Assembly: GCA_030549495.1 (NCBI GenBank)
Contig: JAUIRK010000509.1
Span: forward strand, 680,501-744,500
From: Nectonema munidae
Taxonomy: Eukaryota; Nematomorpha; Nectonematoida; Nectonematidae
DNA length: 64,000 nucleotides
Direction: 5' to 3'
Position numbers and translations under genes: made by a program. Under the pieces are notes generated by a model, which saw only the letters and a program-made list of their open reading frames with translations, was not told the DNA's origin and made no database searches. Position 1 is the first letter of the stretch. Every line of letters starts with the position of its first letter. This document shows positions 1 through 13,357 of this stretch, in pieces.

Positions 1-2186
1 TTGTTTATTTATGCGAAACAAAAAAGAAGAAGTGAATACATAGTATTCGTTTCCAGATAATCCGATGTAAAAATTCAGAGAGTGGGTTAGAAATAAAAGA
101 CAGAATTTAACAAGAGTTTTTCGTTATTCCGCAGCACGTGGCTGGGAACGATGTCAACGCGTGTTAAAGCGCTTCGATAATCCTGTAACTCATGTTTTCG
201 TCTCCACACACTTCTTTGTGAAACGAAAGCTCTAGCGCCCAATCGATGATTAGTTTGGACAGCGTTGAGCCAGAAATCACTCAAACTTCGGCGGAGAAAG
301 TCTCATAGTTCACATGAATACTGTTGCGGAAGTCAAACATATTTGCACAATGTTTGTTACTGATTTTTCAGCTCAGAAATTACCTTTTATTTGTAAATGT
401 GTATGTAATAGAGAGTGTCGTGTATTTTGGTTAAATGTATTTATTAACTAGCTAACAGTCATCATGTGACTAGTTCCAGAAAATACGGTAAAAATTTGCG
501 TTGAGGGTGAGATGTCACATTTATTTGATTTTCATAACAAAGTCCATGACTTCTTACAATTGATAATCACTGAACAAAACAGATACACATAGACTACATA
601 CACGTAAATCATGCTAAACACCCAGACAAAGGCATTTTTCATTCCCAAAAAAGTACCCGTTTATTTATCCTTACGATTCATGGACCAAAGTGTGCGGATA
701 AATGAGGCATGTCTCTTATCTTTCAAAAATATACAAAAAGTATTGCATGTCATGTAATAGTAGTATTAATGATGTTTATTGAAAGATAACGCTTTGAGAA
801 TGTGAGGGAAAATCATGTATAAATGTATAAATATATATGAAAAAAGTCTTAGACCTTCGAAAAAACAGTTTTATAGTAGACGACTTTTAAACGTTGAATA
901 CAATCTAATCCATCAATATGATCTATTCTGGATGGATTATTATCAGAGCCCACATAAGATCTATATTGTAGATATGGCCATAGAATAAAATGTCAGGTTC
1001 ATAAATCAGTATTGAGGTATTAAATGCTTAACTTACAAAAAATATGTCAAAATTTTAGTTTTTATAACAATGGAATTAGTTATATTTATTCATAATATAA
1101 TTGAATGTGTTATAAGAGAATTTACATAGGGATAAGTGATCTATAATTCAAAGTACTTCCATAGTCAGATTGAAAGATGGGGATATTATCAATCGTCGAA
1201 CTGTTAAATTATGGGAAACAGTATAAAATTAATACATCATCATTATAAAAATTTTAATTAAGTATAAAATAAAATTTTGGATTTTAATTTCGGACATTTT
1301 AATATTAGAATAAAATTGCATAATTTTATCCTAGCAAAAAGAGAGAAAAATTAATTTTGAAAAGTAAGCATCTAGCTAAAGGCGATAGAAGAAACACAAC
1401 CATTAGATGGTAAAGTTAAATTTTAGATCAAAAGTTGGAGAAGGAAAAATACACGACTTTGTTGTGAACATGATGCTCTCAAAAACACTTTTGTTAAGTC
1501 GACCCTAAACTAAAGAAGTATAAAAACGTAATTAAGATTATATGCAAATCTTATTAAGAAATTATATAAAACCTAATAATATTTTTCGCGGATAAACACT
1601 AAACGTTTACTATATAAAAATAAGAAGAAAAGAAATTACCTTGGAAAAAAGGGAAAAAAATCTTGGAATAGAAAGTAACATTAAGGTAAAATGCGAATGG
1701 AAATAGTAATAATAAAGAATCTGCAAGCAGAAACAAAGATACAAACAACAAAATAACTATACCGCATTTTAACGAGCATGTTGGAAAAAAGTTTTAGGGA
1801 GTTGAGGTCTCTGTATGATTTGCTAGTATTCTGTCAATCAAAGTGATTGACAGTGCAATGTATGCAAATGAGGGTAATGCGTGTTTGTGTGCAGAAGAGA
1901 TAGTAGAAAGAGCCTAATAAATATTCTAAATGTATTGTTGTGGGCTAACAAAGAATAACTCAGGTGTGTGCTTTCATGACAATAAAGGAGAAGGATGTTT
2001 GGGTGTGTGGAAATATTGCTACAAACATGGAGAGAAGAATAGTTAAGTTGACATTTCTAACACTGACTCAGGAAGATAATTAGCAGAAGCAGGTGGTGAT
2101 TTTGTTGGCGGTCTCGCTCAAAGCAAGGAATGTGAGAAAGCGGGGGTCACAAAGCGAAGGGGACAAGAGTAAGGAATAATGAGTAC
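1..2186. other. Non-coding stretch downstream of the WW exons
   Basis: AT-rich sequence in which I recognise no coding exon. If the Vilse-like gene continues on the minus strand, this is most likely part of the intron that opens with the donor at 2186 (CAG then GTACTC). A 65-codon open frame on the minus strand at 87-284 has no recognisable domain and looks fortuitous. Confidence 0.4.
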
Positions 2187-2325
2187 CTGTAATTGACTTA
2201 ATGAGATGACTTCACAATCACTCGGCTTATCCCATGTGGTTTGGCCGGTAACGGCGTTGTAGTAGTAGAAGGTGCGTGTCTTGTAGTCAAAGAACTCCAG
2301 CCACTCTCGCGCGCTTATCTTCTTG
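2187..2325 (-). CDS. Vilse/ARHGAP39-like RhoGAP, exon with second WW domain
   Basis: This internal exon (139 nt) encodes the second of two WW domains. The translation runs EWLEFFDYKTRTFYYYN and then AVTGQTTWDKP, with both signature tryptophans, the aromatic YYY strand and the final proline. It ends in DCEVISLSQLQ, which resembles the segment that follows the second WW domain in Vilse/CrossGAP (ARHGAP39), a Rac/Cdc42 GTPase-activating protein acting downstream of Robo in axon guidance. The exon is bounded by a good acceptor (pyrimidine-rich then CAG at 2326-2328) and a donor CAG/GTACTC. It joins in phase to the upstream exon across a 63-nt intron. The MyTH4 and RhoGAP domains expected downstream are not visible here and probably lie beyond the left edge. 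Family assignment is by motif memory, not by alignment. Confidence 0.85.
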
Positions 2326-2388
2326 CTGCGAGCAAAACATGCGAAGATAAAGAGCGTACAAAAAGGGCATTATACGAAGGAGACTTAC

Positions 2389-2493
2389 AAGGAGCAGTTT
2401 TGGGGCAGGTCAAAGACGCAGTCCCCTGTCTTTATGTTGGCATAGATATACTGGTCTTTGCTTGGAGCGACGAGTTCCACCCATTCTGTACTT
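2389..2493 (-). CDS. Vilse/ARHGAP39-like RhoGAP, exon with first WW domain
   Basis: A 105-nt exon on the minus strand coding TEWVELVAPSKDQYIYANI and then KTGDCVFDLP, a WW domain in which the second tryptophan position is occupied by Phe (CVFDLP). ARHGAP39 has the related CGWDPP here, so this is a divergent first WW domain. The likely acceptor is TTTAG at 2494-2498 and the donor is TT/GTAAGT at 2388. The last two bases TT combine with the C of the next exon to give Phe, so the frame is kept. An alternative ATG (MAELTHIFDLE) lies just upstream but in another frame, so I do not use it as the start. The 5' exons were not found. Confidence 0.8.
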
Positions 2494-5400
2494 CTAAATC
2501 GAAAATGTGTGTAAGTTCAGCCATCTCTCGTTATCGGCAAGCCTAGCCTATCTCTTTATCCAGTACTAAATACTTATCTCTATGTATTTTCTTTAAGCAT
2601 ATCAATTTTTATTGGGATAAAAGTTTGAGTGAAAAGAAAGGTTGCTAAACTTTTTGTTACATTGCATACCTGTTTTTCCTAAATCTATTTTAAAATGCCA
2701 AGATCTTGTGTCCGCATCAGCAGAGTTAGCTGTTGGCTATATCGGAGAGCCAGAGTTGAGGAAATTTTTAGTTTGATGGACAAAAAAATTTAAAAAATCA
2801 TTAATCGGTCTCAACCCCGATCGGAGTGGTCTAATTCTAAGTAAAGCTTCTTTGTAAATAAATCAATATGGATTTTTGTAAGTACGGGATAATATATATT
2901 TATGGGAGAAAATTTAGTCGATTTTTTACATACGGATATATCAATTTGCAGGCGCTATACAAAACGCTGGCGGCCGCAATTTGTCCCACGGGCGTGGGTT
3001 TCCCCAAAGCCTAAAGATTCAAAATTATGATAAAATATGTCATTCTTACGAAAATAGGATGTTTAGTTTGTACTTGGGACAATTGAAAATGAAATAAAAT
3101 AGAATCAAAAAGTTGAATATGGTGGAGGAACAAAAATAGATCTTTAATCCTTTGAAGACTTTTTAAGGATCCAAAGAAATGAAAATCGTGTGACATCAAA
3201 TTCCAGGGAGGATTTGTCTAAAAAATTCTGCTCCTCAAGAAAATTAAATCTGAAAAATCAATCAATAAAATTATAATGAATCACAATAAATTTGATTACT
3301 GCAAAATATACTGGAGTTGAAGAAATTTGCACGATTTCCATAAAACCAGTAAGAAGTAAATACTATGTTAATTCTGCATATAGTATATGAATATAAGAGA
3401 GGGCTTCTCGTCAATACTTTTCGGCTAAGATTTACACCAATAATAATAATAAGAGTTTTTGGAAATACAGGATTACATAAAATTACACTGAGGGTAATAA
3501 ATTTCTCTTTCCCTCAAATGTATAAACCATATTTAAGTATTATCCAAAAATGCATCATATTTCTATCTTTTGAAAATGACAAGAAGCTTTGAGGATTGTA
3601 GCTAACGCTCCCCTTTCATTCTAAGATTCTTGAAAGAGCTTAGAATCTCACAATCCTGCCTTACATTATCCATACAATTCGAAGTCAGTTTACTCGAATT
3701 TTGGGTGAATTCAAAGTCTATTTTGTAGCCATAGCCTTGCACATTGCAGATAATTACATTGTTTAACTCAAAGTTTGACTTGAAAAAACTTTCTGAGTTA
3801 ATTAACACCTGTTTTTAATCGTAGAGCAGCAAACTGTTGGCTTTGTTTAGTGTAACGGAAATCGTACAGGTGAATGAAATTAAAACGTAGATTTAAGTTG
3901 TTTGTGTTAATTAATTAAGAACGCATGTGTAAATTGAAGTCGGTGAGCTTATATGACACAATAGAAAACAAAAACAATGGTTGATTTTTATGTTCTAATC
4001 TAACTGAAAAATCTTGTATCAGAATCACTTCTTTTGCTTAAATAAATTTTTATCTTTTTATAAAGTTTTTAATGTTTGTTTAAATATATATTTTAATCAT
4101 TTTAAAGTTTGTTTTGAAAGGCTAAAGATGACACCGCATGCGCGTTGGTACTTAGTTTAACACAGTAAAAGTACATTTCAAAAAGTAAAAATTTGTTAAC
4201 TCGAAGTACTTCAATAGGTCCTACTTTTTTATATGATAATAATTGTTTCATTTTTTGATTTTGATTATGTTAGTACTCTACCCAATGTACGAAACTCAAA
4301 AATGTAAATTTTTTTAATTAAATTTTATTTTTATTTATTGCAAGTATTTTTTTAATCTTAAAACAACTAAAAATTCATGTTTTTACAATACCAACTCACT
4401 AACTAAATTGACACCTTTTTTGGATGTGATGATCAAAACCATGAATAGCCACTGGTGGATGCAACGGAGAGCCTAGCCCCTTTTCCTTTTAACATCATCC
4501 AATAATATATAACGTCATATAGGTCTCATATAAACGCTGACTTTCGTTATGACGGTAACGTAGAGAACTGGTTCTATGCATGGCTGATATAATATACTTT
4601 TCTATCATTTTTGGTTGGCTAGAATGAGAAATCGCAACTTACACTATGAAGCGATTGATATAAGTGGGGGCGGGGTGTGTGTGTCTTTATTTTGATTTTT
4701 CTTATGATATATTTGCGGCTAACAAATGGCGCTGAATTAAAAAAACATTTTAAGGGAAAACCTCTTCTTTATAAATCTTCTTCCATCCCCTTCAAAATCC
4801 TGGATCCGCTCCTGATACCCATATTCACTACCAAACAATATTGTTAGAAAGAGTAACTTTAAACACACGTAGCATACTAAATTTAAGACTTCCTCAATGA
4901 TGTTTGTCTTCTATGCTTTAGAAATGGCACAACGACTTTTTATACGAGTGATGATGCATGCCAAGATTTTATACTGGCCAGCTTTTTATTCCAAAATTGA
5001 TGAGTATATATTCTTATTATTGCGCACATACATACATACAAATATTCAGGAATCATCATTATTGTTATTGTGAAAATCAATGATCGCAAATAATTCTGCT
5101 GAGTTGGGATTATATTTTGTGAAAATATTGACAAGTGGTTCTCGTCTCCATCCCTCCTATTCAATGATTAATGTGGGTATGTGAAAGGAGGGTATTAAAT
5201 TTAAAGTGGTGTATGCTGAAGATGAGTAGTGGGGGTGGGTAGTAAACAAATCCAATTATAAGGCGAGTGTGGGTGAATCGTAAACACTTGGCTTGGCTTT
5301 GTTTCCACGCGCAACAAGTCCAAGTGTTTGCATTCGTGAAGCCACTATACTACGTCATCTTGACTTTCATTGTAGTAGAGGAGCGTGTAGTATGTGAAAC

Positions 5401-5541
5401 TCAATGGCCGAAGTGAAGTGGGTTGTGTGTACGCACGCCTCCCTTTTCCTTATAAAAAGGTGAAAAGAGGGAATAGACCATTTTAAAAACGAATGAGCAA
5501 GCTCACTCCCGGCTATACTTGGTAGGACTGGATTGAACGTA
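2494..5541. other. No gene recognised
   Basis: AT-rich sequence expected to hold upstream introns or exons of the WW-domain gene, but no exon could be picked out. At 2913-2960 there is a trace of the same repeat family as the element at 5550-5973 (shared ACATRCGGATAT and GCAGGCGCT-like words). The segment 4450-4814 has weakly matching hAT-like ends (CACTGGTGGATG at left, CGGATCCAGG in reverse at right) but no target duplication. A TATA-like TATAAAAAGG at about 5452 is noted without a supporting gene. Confidence 0.4.
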
Positions 5542-5549
5542 TCATGGAG

Positions 5550-5973
5550 TAGAGATGTATCGGATGTGAATTTTTTTACATGCGGATATCCAAAATAAAT
5601 TTTTATGCAGACGCTGATATAAAAGATTTTTAAAAAATTATGTGTTTTATATTTTACAGTATCTTACTATTTTAATCCCGTTTTTACATTTCTTAAAGGA
5701 ATTTAAGAATCTTGTAAGTTGTGAACAAAAAAATACGAAAAGTGAATTTCGTCTCTTTTTACAAAAATAAAAGCATAATTAAAATGAATTATGAATATTG
5801 GTAATATATTTGTATAAAATTATTCTTATAAAAATACAAGAGAAAATGTGCTCCTTTGGTTATAACTATATACCATAGTTAATTAACATGAAAAAAATCG
5901 GGTGATGAGGTTGTAAAGTGGATGTAAAAAATTTTCGAATCATTCGCATATGTGGATATCCGATACATCTCTA
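5550..5973. mobile_element. Non-autonomous hAT element (TAGAGATG family)
   Basis: A 424-bp element with inverted ends TAGAGATGTATCGGAT, directly flanked on both sides by the identical 8-bp duplication TCATGGAG (5542-5549 and 5974-5981). The 8-bp duplication plus terminal TAGAGATG is characteristic of hAT transposons. The interior is AT-rich with no transposase reading frame, so it is a MITE-type derivative needing a transposase from elsewhere. The perfect duplication suggests a fairly recent insertion. Related but incomplete copies are at 13358-13825 and ending at 63650. Confidence 0.9.
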
Positions 5974-6188
5974 TCATGGAGGGTACACGAGGAAAATTCA
6001 AAGGAGAGAAAGATTCGTATAAATTGAAAAGTCTGAATTTTATTTAATGCTTCAAGGAATAAGGATTCTAGAAGGCTTTGAAAACGGATTAGGAAAATTA
6101 ATGAAATTTAACCTTTTTTTGTAAATACTTTTTGATTCTGTGAGCAGGATAAATAGCATTTTCTTTCAATTTTATAAATTTGTGTTAG

Positions 6189-6745
6189 CGAATTCGAGTC
6201 AAAACGCACGAAAAACAAAAGACCCGAAATCAAAACGTCCGAAACCAAAACACCCGATACAAGAACGTCTGAAACTTGAATCTACAAAAAATATTTTAAA
6301 ATTTAAGATTTTTTCTTGTATGTATCTACGCTCTTTTCCAATTATTATCATCTTATATATTTTTCTAAGAATATGTCAAATTTAACGCTTTGTTCTTTCA
6401 CATGCATAAAAAACAGATACAAGATTCCTATTTTATCAATCTTATCGAATCAAACTACTCCAGAAATTTTGAACCAAAATCAAAAATTATTTATATTCTT
6501 GTTTTTCTGTTTAATTTAGTCACATCTTTTCTGGCTTCAAACTGATTTTCCGTTTAAATGGGTAGTTTAATTGTTTTTCAAACCAAAGAAATAGTGTATT
6601 TTTGTATGATCACTTTTATCTTTCAAGTCAAATTAAGATCACTATCATTTCGTGTCAAATCGACCGTTTTGAAAACTCTCCAAATAAACTTTTAAAAATA
6701 GTAAGCCCAAATTTTTATTTTCGGCCGTTTTGACCCGGCACCGTG
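6189..6745. mobile_element. Candidate terminal-inverted-repeat element
   Basis: The left edge carries GTCAAAACGCACGAAA followed by a degenerate repeat of an AAAACGYCCGAAA-like word (6195-6275). The right edge carries the inverse, ending TTTTGACCCGGCACCGTG. The same word TTAG adjoins both ends, but I cannot say if this is a target duplication. No reading frame is recognised; superfamily undetermined. Confidence 0.35.
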
Positions 6746-9700
6746 TTAGTTTACGGGGCTTGAAGCTTTCAGTTCCATAAATTTTATTTTCCAAAGACTT
6801 TATTCACTTCTCGGATATACACCAAATAAATTTGAAAAAATGCAAAATTTTCAGAATTATACATACGCTTAGTTCACTTAACATATACAGTGGCGTGCAT
6901 TTTAAATTTTTTTTGGAATTAAATGTTAAAAATGTAAACGTATTAATTTTTAATTTAGTTCTTTTTATATTTAGAGAAAAATTCATTTACACCGTTCACT
7001 CATCTGATTGAATTTTTCGATTTGATTTCTCTGCCAATGATTAGAAGTCAAAGAGCTATAGCAAAATTCTTTAGATTATCTAGAAGTAATATTTCACTAT
7101 TGTAAATAAGGCAAAACTCGGTATTTCTCAAAAATTGATTAAAAAAATGTACAAAAAATATTAAGAACATGCCAATAAGTAGTCCCAATTTGTCTGAAAG
7201 ACAAGTAATGTATGAAAATATAATTAATCATGAGGTATTTACAAAAAAGTAATTCTTACAAAAAAATTGAAAAGTTATAGAACAGTTTTGACAAATGTTG
7301 AATTAAAAAAAAGAAGATTATTGTGGAGAAAAGGAAAAGTAATATAGAGAGTATGTCTGATATGATAAAAGCGATTTTCAACGATGAAACTAAATTGAGT
7401 TTTGCTCTTTTGGATGCAAATATGTTATATATAAGACCTAAAGGAATGAGGTAAAATGAACGTTACTTCTAAAACATCTAATCATGAAAGATATGATGAC
7501 TTTTTCAAAGGAAATTTTTTTTCAGACATCTCTCCTATTAGCCTTCTAACGGTATCGTTTAACAGGAAGATATGTTTCAACTTTACAACTTCAGAACTTC
7601 TTAGCACATTCAATATTTTTCTCAAGCAAAAAGTATTGCACGTCCTATACATAATATATAATATACATAAGCTTAGTTCATACTGGGACCAATCAAAGAT
7701 AAACAGGTATGATGAAGTTAGTTCAAGCCTATATTCCTCACAGAATAATATTTCTCGGACGAGGCTATAAAGAAAACGACCTACTAGGCAGGTGCAAGAG
7801 ATTATTTGTATCTAAGAATCATAGCGTTGAAAACATGCCATATGTTTTTAGTCATTCTGGTTAGACTGCCAATCCTAGCATCCATATGTGTTGAATTAAG
7901 CAAGACTATTCTTCCATTGGATGCAATAACAAGAATACTGGTTGTATTAATCGGATAAATAGAAAGAGGCTGAGATTCACCTCTTTGGAGATTTAGTGAA
8001 GCATAAGCATTTAACACATTTGCTCCAAACATTTCTTTCTTCTATTCTTTAAATTGGATTTTAAAGTCAATCAGAATTGATTTTAAAATTTTGGTAATTT
8101 TTCAGCCCCTTTATGTTGTCTCAAAAAGGATTGTTTTCACATATACTCAACAAATATACAAGTACATATATATTTTTAATGCTATTAATTTTAATTTTTT
8201 TTTTGAATTATGTTTACCATTTTATGGAAGATGAAAGTATTTTTATTAAAAATCTACTTGACGTGGGCTTTTCTATCAAGATATTCACTTTTTTAGTTAC
8301 AATCAATTTAAACAATTATCGATAAAATTTCGTTTTAGAAATTGGCTGAGAGCGCGGATTTCGTAGAACATATTCATCGAAAAATGGTCCTATACGATGG
8401 GTCTTTTTAAAAATAAATTTCTAATTAGATTTTCATAGATCTTGTTATAATGTTATAAATTATATCATTATCGATAAAAAGGAATCTAAACATGTGATTG
8501 ATGGAAGCGTCGATTTTGAAATATACCAGTAAGAATTGATTTCTCTAACGACAAAAAAACGTTATCGATAAGTACCAATGATCTTTGAGGGACATTTTGG
8601 CGGAGAATCCGATCTGTTTCGAGCGAAGGGAGAAACGAATTGGGGGAGACCACTCAGTGCTATAAAAAATTTATGCCAATTGCTTAAAATTTCTGCCCAC
8701 TTTCCAAACCCAAAAAATAATGCCCCGTATATTAGTAAGGAAAAATTCCATTTAAAAATATACTAGCTAAACCAGTTAACAAAGCATTATCTTTTCCTAA
8801 GAAATTTTTGGTGAGCTATGTGTTAGAATTTTGAAGGCGAGCGAAATTCCTTTTTCGAATATCCACATCATTTTATTTTCTGAAATGCGGTGCATGAAGA
8901 TCCGAGATATGTTCCAAGATATATTGGAAATTGAAGAAACTAAGTTAAAAAGAACTTAAAAAAGCGTATCCAGAACTTCTTAGGATGGCGAGGGGTCCAC
9001 TCAGTGCGTCAGAAATGCATTATGGTTGAGGATGATTAGATCCTTTAAACTTCAAGATTTCATTTATGCCTATATATGAGCCCTAAAAATAAACCGTTAT
9101 CTATTGCAGCCATTCTAAGATGTAGCAATGTTTTTCCGTTGCAAGCCACAAGGGTAAATAGCGAGTAATCATGATCAAATTTCCATCTTTAAATATAAAG
9201 GAATATCTTTTTTTAGTTTTTAACTTTTATAAATTCACACTTTAATCTTTTTATAGTAAAATCAATCAATCAATCAATCAATCAATTATGCTAAATATCG
9301 ATATTTTTTTTTGATATGCGAGCCATGTGGAAATTAAGATGACTTAAGAGGCCTAGCTAAAGAAGCATTGAGATAAACACGTTGTGTTCCATGATATATT
9401 TATGCGCATACAATGTAGGATTGTAAAATAGTTAGCAAACCTCGTGGACACACACTTGAAGCCATACAAGCTTTCATGGTACACGAATTGTAAGGCTTTT
9501 TGATCATTTGAGTGGGTGCAATATGCATGCACATATATTCAATGGAAATATGAAAAGGATTATAATATGGGAGGGATGCAAAAGTATGCATCAAATGCGC
9601 ACAAAAGAAAGTATGCTGATATGAAAGGCAAACAAACACACACAACAAACTCTCACAATGAGAAAAACAAACACTATACACGAGTTCCCTAGGATTACTT

Positions 9701-10511
9701 CAGCTCTTGAGCACAGCGGTGGACAGTAGTAAGGCAGGCGTTTTAATTAAAACGTAAATACCGTGCATAGCTTGAGCGCTGTAAGTATCGTGTGGATGGA
9801 AGAATGTTTACACTACACAAGCACACAATTGAAGACATACTTAACCCAAATATCACCAAGAAGAGATGATCTCTTCTTCAAATAGAAAGTTCACTTCAAT
9901 TGATGGCGTCGTAACAGGTGTGACACTGCTCACCGCCCAAAAATTAATCATGGGACGGATTCCCAAATTTCTACGCGTAGGGACCACGCACAAATATAAG
10001 AGAGTTAGTCAGCTCTGGACAGTCATGTGCAGTGGTGACAAAAATTTTAACCAAATTCCAGGATCTGAAATTGAAAAGTTCCGATTTAGTTTGTTCGAGA
10101 AAATTTCTTCGACATTGCAAAATCAAGGAAATGGTAGATATTGAATGTTTGATGTCAAATAAACTTAACGTATGTTAACAGGTTTTAACTAAATAGGGTA
10201 TTAAATTATTTAGTACATATAATTTTAGTTGTCGACGAAATATGGTGTATCTTGTTGCAATATACGATTTTATAGTCTTCTCGGGATTTTTTTTGTATCA
10301 TTTACAATGTTTTGATTTTGAACATTATGTTTTTACACTTGTTAAAATTTTTTTGGTGTGACAAGAACCTAATTGGTTTGCTCCACCTTCTTTTTATATT
10401 TCAGATTATTTTTATAATTCTTTTTTCTAAATAAATAAATAAAAAAAATAGTCAAATAAAATAAAACAAAAAATAGTTCGGTATTTTATGCAGAATAGAG
10501 AGCATATTATG
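6746..10511. other. No gene recognised; fragments of a dispersed repeat
   Basis: Mostly unique-looking AT-rich DNA. The stretch 7525-7650 matches part of a dispersed repeat also present at about 24860-25460 and 60290-60825. The phrase CCACTCAGTGC occurs at about 8648 and 8998 in similar surroundings and may be another repeat. An open frame at 9866-10144 (plus) shows no domain I recognise. Confidence 0.35.
9261..9290. repeat. (AATC)n microsatellite
   Basis: A short pure run of the tetranucleotide AATC/ATCA, about seven units. Confidence 0.9.
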
Positions 10512-10885
10512 CAGGGCCGTACCAAGGGATCGTGGCGCCCGAGGGCAAAGGTCCTGAATGGAGCCCCTCACCCCTTGCTCTTTCTTTTCTCACTATATAT
10601 ACTGACTGAGTCGAAGACAGTCTCCATTAGATGTTCATTTTCCGTGTTTTAGCAGCAGCAAAATTATCCATGACTTCGTCAAAATCAACACAATCGAGAA
10701 CTTCCTTCTCAATGCTCCTTAGGTAGGACTTAATAAGTTTTAGCTTGCTGAATGACCTTTCACAGGATGCAATAGAAGTTTCATTTGTCAGTATGATCCT
10801 CAGAGCCATTTGTTCAGATAAGATATTATTCAGATAAGCGAGGGTTGGTTGACCTTGTGTACCTTCTTTACATCTCTGAAAGCGA
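10512..10885 (-). mobile_element. hAT transposon 3' end with ZMYM1-like dimerisation domain
   Basis: On the minus strand, 10627-10866 encodes the C-terminal dimerisation region of a hAT transposase of the ZMYM1-like kind. Visible motifs are LAYLNNILSEQMALRIILTN, then SIASCERSFSKLKLIKSYLR and finally DFDEVMDNFAAAKTRKMNI and a stop. Just past the stop, 10512 begins CAGGGCCGTACCAAGG, a typical hAT terminal repeat in the right orientation for this strand. The rest of the transposase is missing, so this is the 3' end of a truncated copy. An acceptor-like CAG at about 10880 could mark an exon boundary of the original transposase gene. Confidence 0.75.
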
Positions 10886-10899
10886 AAAAGTAGTAATAA

Positions 10900-13357
10900 C
10901 GATGTAAAACAGTGTAACGTAATTTTGGGAAATCACAAAAATGATTTGCCCTCTTGCACCCATTTTCAAAGCAGATAAGGCACTTGCGTGTTTGCATGCA
11001 TCTCTATGTATTGTATATATGCAAAAATGAAAAGATAGAAAGAATCTTTTGATCATATGTTTTTAGTTATACTCGCTGCTCAAGCCTTTGCTAATTACCC
11101 TTCTTTATCTGCCAGCAAAGAGAAAAGCTATTATTAATATTACAATTAATTACTGTGGCCTGCCTGCCTGCCTTTCTTATCGCTTAAAACAAACGCAAGC
11201 GGTTGCTTCTGAAGCTTGTGAGTAAACTCGTGTATATCAACTTTTTATAATGGGAAATCTTTTTCAGAAGGAAATTCAATGGTTTTCTTTGCATGTTGGC
11301 ATTTTATAAGTAGGTAATGACTTGTCAATAAAGCATTAAAAAGTTAGCGTGTTAAGGTTGTCTACATTCTGCCCTGCTTCTCGTTGGTGAATACGTTCGA
11401 ATCCCAGCATTCCAAAAATGTATTTTTCGAAAAACCAGGAATAGTTTGACAAAAGTGGCATTTTAGGCAGAAAATTCAGGAATCGACACAATCGCTAAAA
11501 CTGGTTTAGCCAAAATTATGTTATGGTTAGTTACACATAAAAAGTTATTGAAAAGAAAATTTGAAAAGTAATTCTCGAAAACTTTGTATCTAAATGTTTA
11601 GGTTGGTAGAAATGATAAAATTTAAAAAATCTAAGAAAAAATATCGCAATTCTTGAAATTTTGTCTTCTATCCGTAACTTTTTCAATTCATTTATTTTTA
11701 AAATTTTAAGTCCGTTAATTTACTCAGTATTGATGAAACGAATAAATAAAATGTTAAATCAAACACAAATTTATTCGTTCAATAATACAAAATGGCCAAT
11801 AAAACGAATTATTATTGTTTATAAACCAGGTAAGTTAACAAAAAATACATATATTTAGCGAACAAGGTTTGGACATTCATTATCATGAATTTTGAAAGAT
11901 ATTTAATTTGGCGTTGTGTATGCCATTTTCAATCATGAGAGATTTTGGAAAAGATTTTAAAAATTAGAAGACTATTTACGCTTTGTTTCATGATGCAATG
12001 AGTGTACGGTGCGAAATTAGAGCTTTGTGGAGAAAGCTGTGTTTTGTGCTGTGTGTATAGTAAATAGAGAAGTGGTGTAGGATTAACTTTCCACGATAGA
12101 ATGAGAAAGTACTACACGAATAATCCGCTGTTAGTTAGTGTGAGAAAAAAGGAGAGTTATGACAGAGTATGCAATTTCACACCAAGATTTATGACTTAAT
12201 AATGTGGGATTAGAACAGTGCAATGTTAAGCCTTTTAGTCACCTTCTACAACCCCCCCCCCCCACCAGACAATGTCAAACGTCATTGATAAAATATATGT
12301 ACAGTGAAGCTATATGGATGAGTTCATTATGTCCCGGTCTTTAAGAACCAAAAAATGAAGTGTAAAATATGAGTCTATGCTACAACAAGTAGAAACGTAT
12401 ATGAAGCTTTAAAAACGTGAAAAATGAGTATGTGATTAATAACAATCAAAAGATTTTAGGTCAATAAAACACCCCCCAAGTGAAACTTTTAATTCACAAT
12501 GTGAGCACATCTTTCAAACTTTCGCAAATCCCAAAATATTTGGCAGTTCATCCTTAGAATGATTGCTCATTTCGTTAGTGTATGTTTGCTATTGAAATAG
12601 AGCAGTGTGCTGAAGAAATAAAGAATCAATATATGCTCTCTGTCGCTTGTGTTTGCTTTCAAGGAAATGTAATCAATCAAGCAGGAAGGCGCGTTTAATG
12701 AAATGTTTCATTCTTATATATTCTGAGATTTTGAGAGGAAGTGTGAAAACGAGTACTATAATCAAAAGACCATAAATAAAAGTGCAATCTCTGAGGCATA
12801 TAAATGAATTCAAGAATTGAGGAAAGAAACAGACACGGTGTTTTCAGTACTTATCCTTGGAGATACAAACATGCGTGCTATTTTTTTTTAATTTTTTGTC
12901 TATGTTTCTTTACCTCTTTTTTCATTATCCGAATTCCTAGTCAAAATGGTTTCAAAAATTATTGACAGCACATCCTACAAAATTTCAAAAAAAATATTAA
13001 TAAATTTTTGATTTATACGTAAATATAATTCTTGTTACATGCAAGATTTTCTATTTGGCTAAAAAATATTTGTATATTTTCTATTTCAAAAAAATGTGTG
13101 AATTTGTCGATTTAAGAACCAAACTAGGAACTTTGCTTTTGAAGTTAGTAAGTACTTTAAAACATATCAGATAGATAAAATTTCAACGTGGTTCTTTCAT
13201 CATTTTTCAAAAACCAAATTTAGCCAAAACAAGAAATTTACTCCTTTCACAAATTTTGATTGTCAAAATCTTCATACTTTAAAAATGGCCTATAAATTTA
13301 TCTCTTTAGTGAATATAAAAGTAAGCTGAAGATTTATCAGCTATCCTAAATTTATTC
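10900..13357. other. No gene recognised
   Basis: AT-rich DNA without a recognisable exon or element. It holds a cytosine homopolymer at 12252-12263 followed by CACCAGAC. Confidence 0.35.

Noticed and set aside
2241-2546. Plus-strand open frame of 101 codons
   Set aside because: It is the shadow of the two WW exons on the minus strand.
4450-4814. hAT-like element with CGGATCC-type ends
   Set aside because: Ends match poorly and no target duplication was found.
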